64,000 nucleotides of DNA from positions 496,001 to 560,000 of the forward strand of contig NZ_SJDV01000001.1 in assembly GCF_004332155.1 (NCBI RefSeq), given 5' to 3'. Source of the stretch: Gramella sp. KN1008 (GTDB taxonomy: Bacteria; Bacteroidota; Bacteroidia; Flavobacteriales; Flavobacteriaceae). Below are positions 40,471-50,280 of the stretch, in pieces. How positions within the stretch are numbered: position 1 is the first letter of the stretch; each line of letters opens with the position of its first letter. Under the pieces are notes generated by a model. The model made no database searches. It saw nothing but the letters and a program-made list of their open reading frames with translations, and had not been told where the DNA came from. A program made the position numbers and the translations under genes.

Positions 40471-41439
40471 TTATGCGTTTTTCTCTTTAAATTCCTTCAA
40501 TTTTTCGTTGAGCTTAGGTACCACCTCAAAGGCATCTCCAACCACTCCGTAGTCTGCCGCCTTGAAAAACGGGGCTTCCGGGTCGTTGTTTATCACAACT
40601 TTAGTTTTTGCAGCATTAATACCTGCAAGGTGCTGGATAGCTCCAGAAATCCCAACTGCGATATAAAGATTGGAAGCTACCGGCTTACCGGTCTGGCCCA
40701 CGTGTTCACTGTGGGGTCTCCATCCCATATCACTAACAGGCTTGGAACAGGCAGTGGCAGCTCCAAGAATATCTGCCATTTCTTCTATCATTCCCCAGTT
40801 CTCCGGGCCTTTTAGACCACGACCTCCAGATACCACGATCTCAGCATCTGCAATGGTCACTTTATTAGTGGCCTTATCTACAGACTCTACATTTACTGTG
40901 AAATCTTCATCAGAAAGATTAGGGCTGAAGTCTTCTGCAGCAGCCTCTCCCTGGGCTTCCTTAAGTCCGAAAGCGTTCTTGGCAAGTCCCACTATCTTAA
41001 CATCGGTAGTGATCTTTGTAAAACTGAAAGCCTTGTTTGTAAAGGCATTTCTTTTTACCGTAAACGGATCAGTACTTTCCGGCAATGCAACCACATTGGA
41101 AGCATAACCTGCTTCAAGCTGTACTGCTAAAAGAGGAGCAAGATATTTACTATTGGCACTTTGGCTAAGTACTACAAGACTTGTGTCTTCCTTTTTTGCT
41201 GCCTGGGCGATCGCATCGGCGTATGCTTCTGCGTTGAAGTTTGAAAGCTTATCGTTGTTCACTTTAAGAACCTTGTCTACTCCGTAAGTTCCCAGTTCTC
41301 CTGTGTCCCCGGCATTAATAGTAATGGCGGTAACACTTGTTCCCATCATTCCGGCAACTTCCTTGGCGTATGAAGCCACTTCGTAGGATGCTTTCTTGAA
41401 TTTACCTTCTTCTGATTCTATATATACTAAAACTGACAT
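40471..41439 (-). CDS. etfA: Electron transfer flavoprotein alpha subunit
   Basis: A 322-residue FAD-binding subunit of ETF, which takes electrons from acyl-CoA dehydrogenases and passes them to the quinone pool. The N-terminal domain starts VLVYIESEEGKFKKASYEVASYAKE; the FAD part has VVSGGRGLKGPENW, STDPFTVKR-type segment, HSEHVGQTGKPVASNLYIAVGISGAIQHLAG and NNDPEAPFFKAADYGVVGD. Downstream of etfB by 55 bp and ended by a strong terminator. Confidence 0.97.
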   Translation of the reverse strand: MSVLVYIESEEGKFKKASYEVASYAKEVAGMMGTSVTAITINAGDTGELGTYGVDKVLKVNNDKLSNFNAEAYADAIAQAAKKEDTSLVVLSQSANSKYLAPLLAVQLEAGYASNVVALPESTDPFTVKRNAFTNKAFSFTKITTDVKIVGLAKNAFGLKEAQGEAAAEDFSPNLSDEDFTVNVESVDKATNKVTIADAEIVVSGGRGLKGPENWGMIEEMADILGAATACSKPVSDMGWRPHSEHVGQTGKPVASNLYIAVGISGAIQHLAGINAAKTKVVINNDPEAPFFKAADYGVVGDAFEVVPKLNEKLKEFKEKNA

Positions 41440-41494
41440 TTTCTTCTGATTTTAAGTTTGAAATTTATTGAACCTCTGTTTGTAGAACCAAGCT

Positions 41495-42241
41495 TTAAAT
41501 CGCTTTGGCTTCGTTATGAAGCAGATCTATCAGCTCATCCAGATTTTCAGGATCAACAAGTTTCACCTCTCCTTTAGGAGCAGGTTTTTCAAATTTCACG
41601 ACTTCGGTTTGTACTGAAGTTTCCGACGGCTCCACAACATTTAGAGGCTTTTTACGTGCCTGCATGATTCCCCTCATATTAGGGATCTTAAGGTCGCTTT
41701 CTTCTACAAGGCCTTTTTGACCTCCTATAACAAGAGGGAGAGAAGCAGTCAGGGTTTCCTTACCGCCATCTATTTCACGAGTTGCAGTAGCTTTGTCACC
41801 TTCCACTTCCAGGCCAATACAATTGTTCACAAAATTAGCATCTATAAGTCCCGCAAGCATTCCGGGAACCATTCCACCGTTGTAGTCGATAGATTCCCTA
41901 CCGGCAATTACAAGGTCATATCCTCCGTCTTTTACTATCTGTGCAAGTTGTTTTGCTACCTGAAATCCATCAGTAGGCTGAACGTTCACACGAATAGCAC
42001 TGTCGGCACCAATGGCAAGGGCCTTTCTTAAGGTAGGCTCGGTTTCAGCTCCACCTACGTTCACAACATCAACACTCGCGCCCTGCTTTTCCTTGAACCA
42101 CATTGCTCTGGTAAGACCAAATTCATCGTTAGGATTAATCACAAACTGAACCCCGCTGGTGTCAAATTTGGTGTCTCCTTCTGTGAAATTGATTTTGGAT
42201 GTAGTGTCAGGCACATGACTAATACATACTAAGATTTTCAT
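41495..42241 (-). CDS. etfB: Electron transfer flavoprotein beta subunit
   Basis: A 248-residue AMP-binding subunit of ETF. It begins MKILVCISHVPDTTSKINF, which fixes the start at 42241 and not 20 codons upstream. The family segments INPNDEFGLTRAMWFKE, DLVIAGRESIDYNGGMVPGMLAGL and LKIPNMRGIMQARKKP are all present. It is the first gene of etfBA. The likely partner in this window is the acyl-CoA dehydrogenase at 61164-62528. Confidence 0.97.
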   Translation of the reverse strand: MKILVCISHVPDTTSKINFTEGDTKFDTSGVQFVINPNDEFGLTRAMWFKEKQGASVDVVNVGGAETEPTLRKALAIGADSAIRVNVQPTDGFQVAKQLAQIVKDGGYDLVIAGRESIDYNGGMVPGMLAGLIDANFVNNCIGLEVEGDKATATREIDGGKETLTASLPLVIGGQKGLVEESDLKIPNMRGIMQARKKPLNVVEPSETSVQTEVVKFEKPAPKGEVKLVDPENLDELIDLLHNEAKAI

Positions 42242-42544
42242 ATATAAAGTTCTTTTTTTAATAAAACGATTTCGCTGACGAAGGTAAGTAATTTTAACCA
42301 AAAAATGCTATGCATGCATAATAAATTTTCTTAAAATTCTGAGATTTATCTCCTGATATTTTAATTGCTTTGATGCTGGTTCACAATTTAATGAGGTTTG
42401 AAGGAAATGCTTTTATTGCATATGGTAACAACAGAAGCCCGATGCTAATTGGGACCTGGGAAAATTTTAATCGCCAAATATGGTTTTTACCTTATTGAAT
42501 TACTATTTTTGCGATGCAGGAATAAAAAAATAACATATTATATA
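42242..42544. other. Divergent etfB/pdhB intergenic region
   Basis: 303 bp without a gene. It contains a 12-bp palindrome TATGCATGCATA at 42309-42320 and a full -7 box TATTTTTG at 42504-42511 for the rightward pdhB gene. I see no RNA gene or riboswitch-like structure in it. Confidence 0.6.
42504..42511 (+). promoter_or_regulatory. -7 box of pdhB
   Basis: TATTTTTG, full consensus, 33 bp before the ATG at 42545. It lies within the longer open frame and so supports the internal start. Confidence 0.45.
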
Positions 42545-43522
42545 ATGAGGACAATTCAATTTAGAGAAGCCGTTGCCGAAGCTATGAGCGAGGAAATGCG
42601 TCGTGACGAAAGCGTCTATTTAATGGGAGAGGAAGTTGCTGAATATAATGGTGCTTATAAGGCTTCCAAAGGAATGCTAGACGAATTTGGTCCGGAAAGG
42701 GTTATAGACACTCCAATCGCAGAGCTTGGTTTTGCCGGAATTGGAGTAGGCTCAGCAATGAACGGTAACAGGCCAATCATTGAATTCATGACCTTTAACT
42801 TTTCACTTGTTGGAATAGACCAGATCATCAATAACGCTGCTAAAATGAGACAGATGAGTGGCGGGCAGTTCAATATCCCTATTGTTTTTCGAGGTCCAAC
42901 CGCTTCAGCCGGGCAGTTAGGAGCAACCCACTCACAGGCTTTTGAAAGCTGGTATGCAAATACTCCTGGTCTTAAAGTTATAGTTCCTTCTACTCCTTAT
43001 GATGCCAAGGGACTTCTGAAAGCGGCAATACGCGATGACGACCCGGTTATCTTCATGGAAAGTGAGCAGATGTATGGAGATAAAGGTGAAGTGCCGGAAG
43101 ATGAATATGTAATAGAGATTGGAAAGGCCGATATAAAAAGAGAAGGTAGTGATGTGACCATCGTTTCTTTTGGAAAGATCATCAAAGAAGCTTTTAAGGC
43201 CGCAGATCAGCTTGAGGAAGAAGGAATATCCTGTGAGATCATAGATCTTAGAACTGTGCGCCCAATGGATCATGAAGCGATCCTGGAATCGGTTAAGAAG
43301 ACAAACAGACTTGTGATACTTGAAGAAGCATGGCCTTTCGGGAATGTGGCGACAGAGATCACCTATCAGGTTCAGTCTAAAGCATTCGATTACCTGGATG
43401 CTCCGATCGTGAAACTGAACACTGCAGATACACCTGCACCATATTCACCGGTTCTACTGAAAGAATGGTTGCCTAACAGTGACGATGTTGTTAAAGCTGT
43501 TAAAAAGGTAATGTACAAGTAA
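42545..43522 (+). CDS. pdhB: Pyruvate dehydrogenase E1 beta subunit
   Basis: A 325-residue subunit of the thiamine-PP-dependent E1 of pyruvate dehydrogenase. Motifs are TIQFREAVAEAMSEEMRRDE, LMGEEVAEYNGAYKASKGM, RVIDTPIAELGFAGIGVGSAM, RGPTASAGQLGATHSQ and RTVRPMDHEAILES. The alpha subunit and E2 genes are not adjacent; in many Flavobacteriia they lie elsewhere, so that is not unusual. ATG 42545 is used because the family starts MRTIQFREA. Another 2-oxoacid substrate cannot be excluded from this subunit alone. Confidence 0.93.
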   Translation: MRTIQFREAVAEAMSEEMRRDESVYLMGEEVAEYNGAYKASKGMLDEFGPERVIDTPIAELGFAGIGVGSAMNGNRPIIEFMTFNFSLVGIDQIINNAAKMRQMSGGQFNIPIVFRGPTASAGQLGATHSQAFESWYANTPGLKVIVPSTPYDAKGLLKAAIRDDDPVIFMESEQMYGDKGEVPEDEYVIEIGKADIKREGSDVTIVSFGKIIKEAFKAADQLEEEGISCEIIDLRTVRPMDHEAILESVKKTNRLVILEEAWPFGNVATEITYQVQSKAFDYLDAPIVKLNTADTPAPYSPVLLKEWLPNSDDVVKAVKKVMYK

Positions 43523-43542
43523 GACTAATCCACTTATATTTG

Positions 43543-43573
43543 AAACTTCATCTTTTAGATGAAGTTTTTTTTT
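43543..43573 (+). terminator. Terminator of pdhB
   Basis: Stem AAACTTCATC/GATGAAGTTT with loop TTTTA and a long T run. It precedes the DUF5686 gene start at 43582 by 9 bp, showing that the longer open frame is not coding there. Confidence 0.82.
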
Positions 43574-43581
43574 ATCTGAAC

Positions 43582-46074
43582 ATGAACAATTATCTCTTTA
43601 CTGCTCTCCTTTTTTTCCTTTGGATGGGTATTGTTCATGCCCAGACCAAAGTGGGTGGTGTTGTTGTGGATAATCAGGGAAAGACCATCCCATTTGCAAA
43701 TGTCATATTTGAAGACTCTTCAACAGGAACCACAACCGATGAAGCCGGCGAATTTTATTTGCAGTCGGAAGAAGACCATAACGCCATAGTAGTTTCGTTT
43801 CTCGGATACAAAACTTTAAAAGTACCGCTGGAATCTTCCGTAAATCTGAATATGAAGGTGGTTCTGGAAGAAGAGACCTCCAGTCTTGATGAGATTGTGG
43901 TATACCGGGGTAAGACTCCCAAGAAGGACAATCCGGCGGTGGATATTCTGAAGAAGGTATGGAAGAACCGGAGAAAGAACGGCGTAAAGGCTTTTGAACA
44001 ATATTCATATAAGGAATATGAAAAACTTGAATTCGATCTTAATACCATAGACAGCGCAGTTATTAATAACCGCATTTTTAACGGTATGGAATTCATCTTT
44101 GATTATACCGATACCAATAATGTTACCGGTAAGACCTATTTACCGGTGTTCATCAACGAATCGGTTTCCAGGGTCTATGGCGATAATATGATGGCCAAGA
44201 AAAAAGAGGTACTGTTGGGCAATAAGAATTCAGGTTTTAGCCAGAATCGGCATCTCATTGATGCAGTTAAGGATATCTATGATGATTATGATATCTATAA
44301 GAGCTATATAAAATTCTTTGATAAAAGTTTTGTAAGCCCCATCTCAACCACCGGGATAGATACTTATAATTATATACTATCTGATAGCGCCTATATTGAT
44401 AGTAAATGGTGCTATAATATAATTTACTATCCCCGTCGTGAGAATGAACTGACCTTCAGGGGGAATTTCTGGGTGAACGATACCACCTGGGCTGTAAAAC
44501 ATATAAACCTGGAAAGCTCCAGGGATGCCAATATCAACTGGGTGAAGCAGGTATATATAGAACAGGATTATGAAGTTCTTAATGACTCAATATTCCTGAT
44601 TACCCGTGATTTCTTTATGGCTGATTTTGGACTTACCAAAAAGAAAGGTTCCAGGGGAGTATATGCGAAAAGAACTTTGCTTTATGATGATTATGAGTTC
44701 AATAAGTTAAAGTCTGAATCCTTTTATCAGGAACCGGTCTACGATCCACGCCCCCAGGTTTATGACCGTAGCGATGAATTCTGGGAAGCCCATAGACTGG
44801 AAGAGCTTAACAAGGATGAGAAAGGTGTCTATGTAATGCTGGATAGTCTTACGAAAACCAGGGCCTTTAACCGGTTGTATGACCTGGCTACCATAGCAGA
44901 ATCGGGCTACGTGGAATTCGATGGTTGGGATTATGGCCCGGTGTATTCCATTTTTGGCTTCAACGAGGTTGAAGGGATGCGTATTAGGTTTGGAGGCCGT
45001 ACCTATTTTGGGCAAAATGATCCCTGGAGGATTGAGGCTTACGGAGCTTATGGTTTCAGGGATAAAAAATTCAAGTATGGCATTTCAGGAAAAGTACTTC
45101 TTGATCCTAAATCCCGGCTTATCCTTTCAGGAGGGAATCGAAGGGATGTGGAGCAACTTGGTGCCAGTCTTACCAATTCTACCGATGTGCTTGGCAGGAG
45201 CCTGGCTTCATCCTCGCTTCTTGATGTTGGAGATAACGATAAGTTAAGCTCTATCAGTCTCAGCACTTTTGCTATTTCCATTGAACCGGTTAAAAACCTT
45301 AGCTTCAGGCTGGGAGTGAATTACAGAGAAATAAAACCAGCTTCTCCTGGTTTTAGCCTGGATTATTATGTAGATGAAGAAAGGACTTTGACGAATTCTG
45401 AGATCATTCAAACCGAACTTTCAACCATAGTTAGTTTTACACCCGGTAGAAAAATATCAGGCTACGGTGTTGAACCAAATATTGTGAATGATGGAGAATT
45501 TCCAGGCTTTTTCCTTAATTACAGCCTTGGAGTGAAGAATCTTTTAAATAGTGATTTTAATTATAAGAAACTTCAGTTCTTCTATAATCAGCCCTTACTA
45601 ATTGGAGGACTGGGAAGATCTAATTTGAGCATTGAATCGGGAAAGACTTTTGGGGCAGTACCTCTTGGCCTTTTGAGTGTGGTACCGGGCAACCAGACCT
45701 ATTTTGGTATTTACAATACCTTTCCCACCTTGGATTACTATGAGTTTATAACCGATTCTTATGCCTCGGCACATTTCCACCATAATTTTAATGGCAGATT
45801 CTTTTCAAGGATTCCGTTACTCAGAGAACTCAACTTAAGGGAACTGGCAGGAATTAGTGCGGTATGGGGAGAAATATCTGAAGAAAGTAAAATGCTGGAT
45901 GCGTCGGGACTGGTGCTTCGGGCTCCGGATGCTAATCCTTATTTTGAATACTATTTTGGTATAGGAAATATTTTTAAGATCCTTCAGTTAGAAGCACATT
46001 TCAGAGGAAATTATTTTCAGAATCCAGATGCACGATCTTTTGCCATTATTGCAGATTTCGGTTTTCACTTTTAG
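43582..46074 (+). CDS. DUF5686/carboxypeptidase-regulatory-like outer-membrane protein
   Basis: An 830-residue protein with signal peptide (MNNYLFTALLFFLWMGIVHAQ). A carboxypeptidase-regulatory-like domain is at about 22-105 (KVGGVVVDNQGKTIPFANVIFE, IVVSFLGYKTLKV), followed by a DUF5686 region to the C-terminal phenylalanine-ended strand (IADFGFHF), which fits an outer-membrane beta barrel. Such proteins occur across Bacteroidota and resemble TonB-dependent receptors without plug. Substrate unknown. ATG 43582 is chosen because the signal starts there and a terminator precedes it. Confidence 0.88.
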   Translation: MNNYLFTALLFFLWMGIVHAQTKVGGVVVDNQGKTIPFANVIFEDSSTGTTTDEAGEFYLQSEEDHNAIVVSFLGYKTLKVPLESSVNLNMKVVLEEETSSLDEIVVYRGKTPKKDNPAVDILKKVWKNRRKNGVKAFEQYSYKEYEKLEFDLNTIDSAVINNRIFNGMEFIFDYTDTNNVTGKTYLPVFINESVSRVYGDNMMAKKKEVLLGNKNSGFSQNRHLIDAVKDIYDDYDIYKSYIKFFDKSFVSPISTTGIDTYNYILSDSAYIDSKWCYNIIYYPRRENELTFRGNFWVNDTTWAVKHINLESSRDANINWVKQVYIEQDYEVLNDSIFLITRDFFMADFGLTKKKGSRGVYAKRTLLYDDYEFNKLKSESFYQEPVYDPRPQVYDRSDEFWEAHRLEELNKDEKGVYVMLDSLTKTRAFNRLYDLATIAESGYVEFDGWDYGPVYSIFGFNEVEGMRIRFGGRTYFGQNDPWRIEAYGAYGFRDKKFKYGISGKVLLDPKSRLILSGGNRRDVEQLGASLTNSTDVLGRSLASSSLLDVGDNDKLSSISLSTFAISIEPVKNLSFRLGVNYREIKPASPGFSLDYYVDEERTLTNSEIIQTELSTIVSFTPGRKISGYGVEPNIVNDGEFPGFFLNYSLGVKNLLNSDFNYKKLQFFYNQPLLIGGLGRSNLSIESGKTFGAVPLGLLSVVPGNQTYFGIYNTFPTLDYYEFITDSYASAHFHHNFNGRFFSRIPLLRELNLRELAGISAVWGEISEESKMLDASGLVLRAPDANPYFEYYFGIGNIFKILQLEAHFRGNYFQNPDARSFAIIADFGFHF

Positions 46075-46100
46075 TTAAGGTTTTAAAGTCTGAAATTCAT

Positions 46101-46108
46101 TATCTTTG
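46101..46108 (+). promoter_or_regulatory. -7 box of the inorganic pyrophosphatase gene
   Basis: TATCTTTG, full consensus, 33 bp before the ATG at 46142. Confidence 0.5.
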
Positions 46109-46141
46109 CAGCCCTTAAAATAATTGAGAAAACTAAAAATA

Positions 46142-46666
46142 ATGTCTGACAACTTTGAGACTTTTGATGTATTGATCGAGATCCCAAAAGGGAGTAGAAA
46201 CAAATACGAATATGATTTTGAACTGAAGAAGGTTCGTTATGACAGGATGATCTTTTCTTCCATGATGTATCCTGCAGATTATGGTTTTATCCCTAATACA
46301 CTTGCACTTGATGAAGACCCGTTAGATGTACTGGTTCTGGTATCTGAGCCAACTTTCCCGGGCGTGGTGATGGAAGTAAAGCCAATTGGGGTGTTCCATA
46401 TGGCCGATGAGAAAGGTCCTGATGAAAAAATTATTTGTGTACCGGTTTCAGATCCTATCTGGAACAGGCTTAATGATCTTAAAGAACTCAATGGCCATAT
46501 GCTTAAGGAAATTGAGCACTTCTTCCAGGTATATAAGGATCTTGAAAAGAAAAAGGTTGATACCGGTGATTTTGGAGATGCCGGTGAGGCAAGGGAAATT
46601 ATAAGACAATGTGTAGAGCGATTTAAGAATTACGAAGGAGATAAATCCAGATTTATGATTTCTTAA
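46142..46666 (+). CDS. ppa: Soluble inorganic pyrophosphatase (family I)
   Basis: A 174-residue cytosolic enzyme that hydrolyses PPi with Mg2+. The metal-binding cluster is DEDPLDVLV at 57-65, equivalent to the three E. coli aspartates 65/67/70. KGSRNKYEYDFE, YPADYGFIPNTLA and ICVPVSDP are typical. The start at 46142 (MSDNFETFDVLIEIPKG) matches the family. It is immediately upstream of the membrane pyrophosphatase gene but separated by a terminator. Confidence 0.96.
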   Translation: MSDNFETFDVLIEIPKGSRNKYEYDFELKKVRYDRMIFSSMMYPADYGFIPNTLALDEDPLDVLVLVSEPTFPGVVMEVKPIGVFHMADEKGPDEKIICVPVSDPIWNRLNDLKELNGHMLKEIEHFFQVYKDLEKKKVDTGDFGDAGEAREIIRQCVERFKNYEGDKSRFMIS

Positions 46667-46690
46667 AAAATCACCAGAATTTATACTAAT

Positions 46691-46727
46691 AAAAAAGCAA
46701 TAACCTTCCAAGTTATTGCTTTTTTAG
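46691..46727 (+). terminator. Terminator of ppa
   Basis: A 14-bp stem with arms AAAAAAGCAATAAC and GTTATTGCTTTTTT and loop CTTCCAA. Confidence 0.82.
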
Positions 46728-46791
46728 TTATGACTGATTTTACTACATTAGCGGGCATTAATATTTTATTAACATAATTAACCTAGCTAAT

Positions 46792-49209
46792 ATGGAAGCA
46801 ATAATGATTTATATGCCTGCGGTGCTGGCAATAATCGGCCTCATTTTTATGTGGGTCAAAAGGTCCTGGGTGATGAAACAGGACGCCGGTGACGGAAAAA
46901 TGAAGGATATTTCATCTCACATCTATGAAGGTGCCCTTGCCTTTTTAAAGGCAGAATATAAATTATTGACGTTCTTCGTGATAGGAGCCAGTATAGCGCT
47001 GGCCGCGATCGCTTATTTTGTTCCAACCACTCACTATTTAATAATCGTTGCCTTTATCTTTGGTGCGTTCTTTTCTGCTCTTGCCGGGAATATGGGAATG
47101 CGTATCGCTACACAGTCCAATGTTAGGACTACCCAGGCGGCCAGAACCAGTCTTCCAAAAGCTCTTAATATTTCTTTTGGCGGTGGAACCGTTATGGGAC
47201 TTGGCGTGGCAGGCCTTGCGGTGCTGGGCCTTACCGGGTTCTTTATCCTTTTCTTCAATTATTTTATGGGAGGAGAGTGGACCAACACAGAGCAAATGAC
47301 TATTGTACTGGAAACACTTGCCGGTTTCTCTTTGGGAGCTGAGTCTATTGCACTTTTTGCACGTGTAGGTGGAGGTATCTATACTAAGGCAGCCGATGTT
47401 GGAGCCGATCTGGTAGGTAAGGTGGAAGCAGGAATTCCTGAAGATGATCCGCGTAACCCCGCTACCATTGCCGATAATGTAGGTGATAATGTGGGGGATG
47501 TTGCCGGAATGGGAGCCGACCTTTTTGGTAGTTACGTAGCCACAGTTCTTGCTGCGATGGTACTTGGTAACTATATTATAAAAGATATGGGCGGTGATAT
47601 AACCTCTTCAGGTTTTGGCGGAATAGGTCCAATTCTATTACCTATGGCCATAGCCGGAGCCGGAGTAATAATTTCCATTATTGGAACCCTTCTGGTTAGA
47701 ATAAAATCCAATGATGCTAAAGAGGCCGAGGTTCAAAAAGCCCTTAATATCGGGAACTGGTTCTCCATCTTTTTAGTTGCTATTGCAAGTTATTTTCTTG
47801 TCACCTGGATGCTTCCTAAGGAAGCCATGACCATGGGATTTTTTACCGGAGGAGAAGCCGGGTTTGAATTTAAGGAGATAGAAGCCATTAGAGTATTTTA
47901 TGCAACCCTGGTAGGTATCATTGTGGGAGGTGTGATCTCTGCTGTTACCGAATACTACACCGGCCTTGGTAAAAAGCCTGTTCTGAGCATAGTTCAAAAC
48001 TCCAGTACAGGAGCAGCCACAAACATAATTGCAGGTCTCTCTACCGGGATGATCTCAACTTTTTATTCTATTCTTTTATTTGCCATAGCCATATGGGCTT
48101 CGTATGCATTTGCAGGTTTCTACGGAGTGGCACTTTCAGCTTCAGCCATGATGGCAACAACGGCTATGCAGCTTGCTATCGATGCATTTGGACCAATCGC
48201 CGATAATGCTGGTGGTATTGCTGAAATGAGTGAGTTGCCTCCGGAAGTAAGAGAGAGAACAGATATTCTTGACTCGGTAGGAAACACCACCGCGGCAACA
48301 GGTAAAGGATTTGCGATCGCTTCGGCGGCACTTACTTCCCTGGCACTTTTTGCGGCTTATGTGACTTTTACAGGAATTGACGGAATTAATATCTTCAAAG
48401 CTCCGGTATTGGCAATGCTATTTGTTGGTGGAATGGTGCCTGTGGTATTTTCAGCCCTTGCCATGAGTTCAGTGGGTAGGGCAGCCATGAAGATGGTACG
48501 CGAAGTTAGAAGACAGTTCAAGGATATCCCGGGTATCATGGAAGGAACTGCAAAACCTCAATACGATAAATGTGTTGAGATCTCAACTCAGGCTGCACTT
48601 AAAGAGATGTTACTGCCAGGTGTGATCACTATTGGCTTTCCTATTCTTATCGCATTTCTACCAATGCTTTTCGGATATGAAAATGTTCTAATTGCTGAAA
48701 TGCTTGGAGGTTATATGGCCGGAGTAACGGTAAGTGGTGTATTGTGGGCGATATTCCAGAATAATGCCGGGGGCGCATGGGACAATGCGAAGAAATCTTT
48801 TGAAGCCGGGGTTATGATAAACGGTGAAATGACCTATAAGGGATCTGATGCTCATAAAGCAGCCGTGACCGGAGATACTGTGGGAGATCCTTTTAAAGAT
48901 ACTTCCGGGCCATCGATGAACATTCTTATCAAACTTACCTGCCTTATAGGCCTTGTGATCGCTCCTATTCTTGGAGGACATACAGAAACCGATATACCTA
49001 ATGATGAAGAGACTTCAGCGGTTTACGAAAATTCCGAAGAAGCGAAAATGGTATCCCAGGAAATAAAGGTTGAGATTACTTCAGAAGGTGAAATGGCCGA
49101 GGCCTATGTTGTGGTAACAAAAACAAAAGACGGTGAAACCTTCACTGAAACTCATACTTTTACCGGAACCGAAACAGAGATACGATCTCAGATAGATGCT
49201 CTTAAATAG
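46792..49209 (+). CDS. hppA: Membrane ion-pumping pyrophosphatase
   Basis: An 805-residue integral membrane enzyme that couples PPi hydrolysis to H+ and/or Na+ export, with about 16 spans. The active-site motifs are intact: [11 protein letters not shown] (202-212), DNVGDNVGD (228-236) and DAWDNAKK-type [20 protein letters not shown], with Ala where K+-independent enzymes have Lys, indicates a K+-dependent enzyme. A Glu occurs in [14 protein letters not shown] (Glu184), while the next helix ([14 protein letters not shown]) lacks the Glu found there in plant pumps. The last 60 residues form an extra soluble domain ([16 protein letters not shown]). Confidence 0.96.
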   Translation: MEAIMIYMPAVLAIIGLIFMWVKRSWVMKQDAGDGKMKDISSHIYEGALAFLKAEYKLLTFFVIGASIALAAIAYFVPTTHYLIIVAFIFGAFFSALAGNMGMRIATQSNVRTTQAARTSLPKALNISFGGGTVMGLGVAGLAVLGLTGFFILFFNYFMGGEWTNTEQMTIVLETLAGFSLGAESIALFARVGGGIYTKAADVGADLVGKVEAGIPEDDPRNPATIADNVGDNVGDVAGMGADLFGSYVATVLAAMVLGNYIIKDMGGDITSSGFGGIGPILLPMAIAGAGVIISIIGTLLVRIKSNDAKEAEVQKALNIGNWFSIFLVAIASYFLVTWMLPKEAMTMGFFTGGEAGFEFKEIEAIRVFYATLVGIIVGGVISAVTEYYTGLGKKPVLSIVQNSSTGAATNIIAGLSTGMISTFYSILLFAIAIWASYAFAGFYGVALSASAMMATTAMQLAIDAFGPIADNAGGIAEMSELPPEVRERTDILDSVGNTTAATGKGFAIASAALTSLALFAAYVTFTGIDGINIFKAPVLAMLFVGGMVPVVFSALAMSSVGRAAMKMVREVRRQFKDIPGIMEGTAKPQYDKCVEISTQAALKEMLLPGVITIGFPILIAFLPMLFGYENVLIAEMLGGYMAGVTVSGVLWAIFQNNAGGAWDNAKKSFEAGVMINGEMTYKGSDAHKAAVTGDTVGDPFKDTSGPSMNILIKLTCLIGLVIAPILGGHTETDIPNDEETSAVYENSEEAKMVSQEIKVEITSEGEMAEAYVVVTKTKDGETFTETHTFTGTETEIRSQIDALK

Positions 49210-49225
49210 GATCGGTAAATAATTT

Positions 49226-49262
49226 AAAAAAAAAATCCCCGCTACTGGCGGGGATTTTTTTA
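49226..49262 (+). terminator. Terminator of hppA
   Basis: Stem AAAAATCCCCGC/GCGGGGATTTTT with loop TACTG and a T run. The mirrored A run also allows it to serve the convergent gene at 49260. Confidence 0.85.
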
Positions 49263-49727
49263 TGCTATAGGGAACTTCATTACCCCGGTGTTGTTCATTT
49301 CAATTAGATTGGTTTTTACGGTATGCTTATGTGCCAGCAGTACTTCTCTTACACTTGCATGATTTATTTTGGAAAGATATGTATTGTATTTTTTAAAGCT
49401 CTTAAGCTCTCTCTTGTAGACTCGGGAATAGGTATGCTTCATTTTGTACTTAAGATATAGCTGGGAGAGTTCACATCGCCGGCGTCTATAAAATGATAAT
49501 AACTTGGGATCCTTAAGTGGTGAAATCTCCTTTTTTACCTGTTCGATCTTTTCATCGATATCTTTCTGAAATTCCACTTTCTGTTGATATATTTTGTTAT
49601 AGAAATTCTGTAATATGAGACGTTTCTCATTACGCAGCGCAATCTTATAAATGAATGCACTTTTATAATTCATTACCCGTAATTTTTCCAGATGTTCAAT
49701 AATTTGTTTTTTCTCCCATAAACGCAT
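49260..49727 (-). CDS. Basic helical protein of unknown function
   Basis: A 155-residue protein I cannot assign. It is rich in Lys, Arg, Tyr and Glu and predicted to be almost entirely helical (EFQKDIDEKIEQVKKEIS; LYLKYKMKHTYSRVYKRELKSFKKY), with no signal peptide, membrane segment or Cys pair. The composition suggests an RNA-, DNA- or membrane-surface-binding helical bundle. It is single, convergent with hppA and divergent from the Ku/LigD operon. It could be lineage-specific. Confidence 0.6.
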   Translation of the reverse strand: MRLWEKKQIIEHLEKLRVMNYKSAFIYKIALRNEKRLILQNFYNKIYQQKVEFQKDIDEKIEQVKKEISPLKDPKLLSFYRRRRCELSQLYLKYKMKHTYSRVYKRELKSFKKYNTYLSKINHASVREVLLAHKHTVKTNLIEMNNTGVMKFPIA

Positions 49728-50029
49728 AGTTCTTCCCCCTTGAAATTAATCTGTTGTGTATATTTTTTCTACTGAATAGCGGAAGGACAAAATTAAAAGT
49801 AAAGCTCAAGAGAACATACACTTTTAACTTATTTAACCCCTTATTATCATAAATTCCCGATGTGTCTAAAGAAACTATTAATTGACGCAATTGCAAGATT
49901 CCCTGGGGGTTAATGCTTTTAAAATGAATACCTGAAGGAGTCGTTAAAAACTAGTTAATCGGTTTCCAGTTCTTTCGTGAATCTAAGGTAAATCGTAGAT
50001 TTAATATATAACTCAAAAAGTTAACTATT
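49728..50029. other. Divergent intergenic region before the NHEJ operon
   Basis: 302 bp, AT-rich, without a gene. A near-consensus -7 box TAGATTTA at 49996-50003 could serve the rightward NHEJ operon. An open frame at 49696-49896 on the minus strand has unlikely composition and overlaps the neighbouring start. I see no strong hairpin. Confidence 0.5.
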
Positions 50030-50278
50030 ATGTCTAAAAATCATGGACCGCAGATCAAGAATGATGAACAGTATGAAGAATTGCGTGACAAGGGAATGAG
50101 CAAAGAAAAAGCCGCAAGAATTGCCAATGATCCCAAATCTGGGAAAAAAGGAGGACATGCCGATGAGTATGAACAAAGAACTAAAGAAGAGCTTTATAAA
50201 AAGGCCCGGGAGGTAGGAATTGAGGGCAGAAGTGATATGACAAAGGATGAACTTATTAAAGCTCTTAGAAATCATTAA
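50030..50278 (+). CDS. Small Rho-N/SAP-like protein preceding Ku
   Basis: An 82-residue basic protein. The N-terminal half (HGPQIKNDEQYEELRDKGMSK and KAARIAND) matches a small conserved family (DUF7218-like). The C-terminal half (RTKEELYKKAREVGIEGRSDM, then TKDELIKALRNH) is a Rho-termination-factor N-terminal/SAP-type helix-extended-helix unit, which binds nucleic acids. It ends 2 bp before the Ku gene, so it is translated with Ku and LigD. A DNA-end-binding accessory role is suggested by context only. Confidence 0.8.
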   Translation: MSKNHGPQIKNDEQYEELRDKGMSKEKAARIANDPKSGKKGGHADEYEQRTKEELYKKAREVGIEGRSDMTKDELIKALRNH

Positions 50279-50280
50279 AA

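Noticed and set aside
40670..41107. 145-codon frame antisense to etfA
   Set aside because: Ser/Pro/Leu-rich shadow of a clearly conserved gene.
42309..42320. Palindrome TATGCATGCATA as an operator for etfB
   Set aside because: Twelve-bp AT-rich palindromes occur by chance and there is no second copy or -7 box beside it.
43540..43581. Upstream extension of the DUF5686 gene
   Set aside because: It runs through the pdhB terminator hairpin, and the signal peptide begins at 43582.
49696..49896. 66-codon minus-strand frame upstream of the basic helical protein
   Set aside because: It overlaps the start of the better-supported gene and has no recognisable features.
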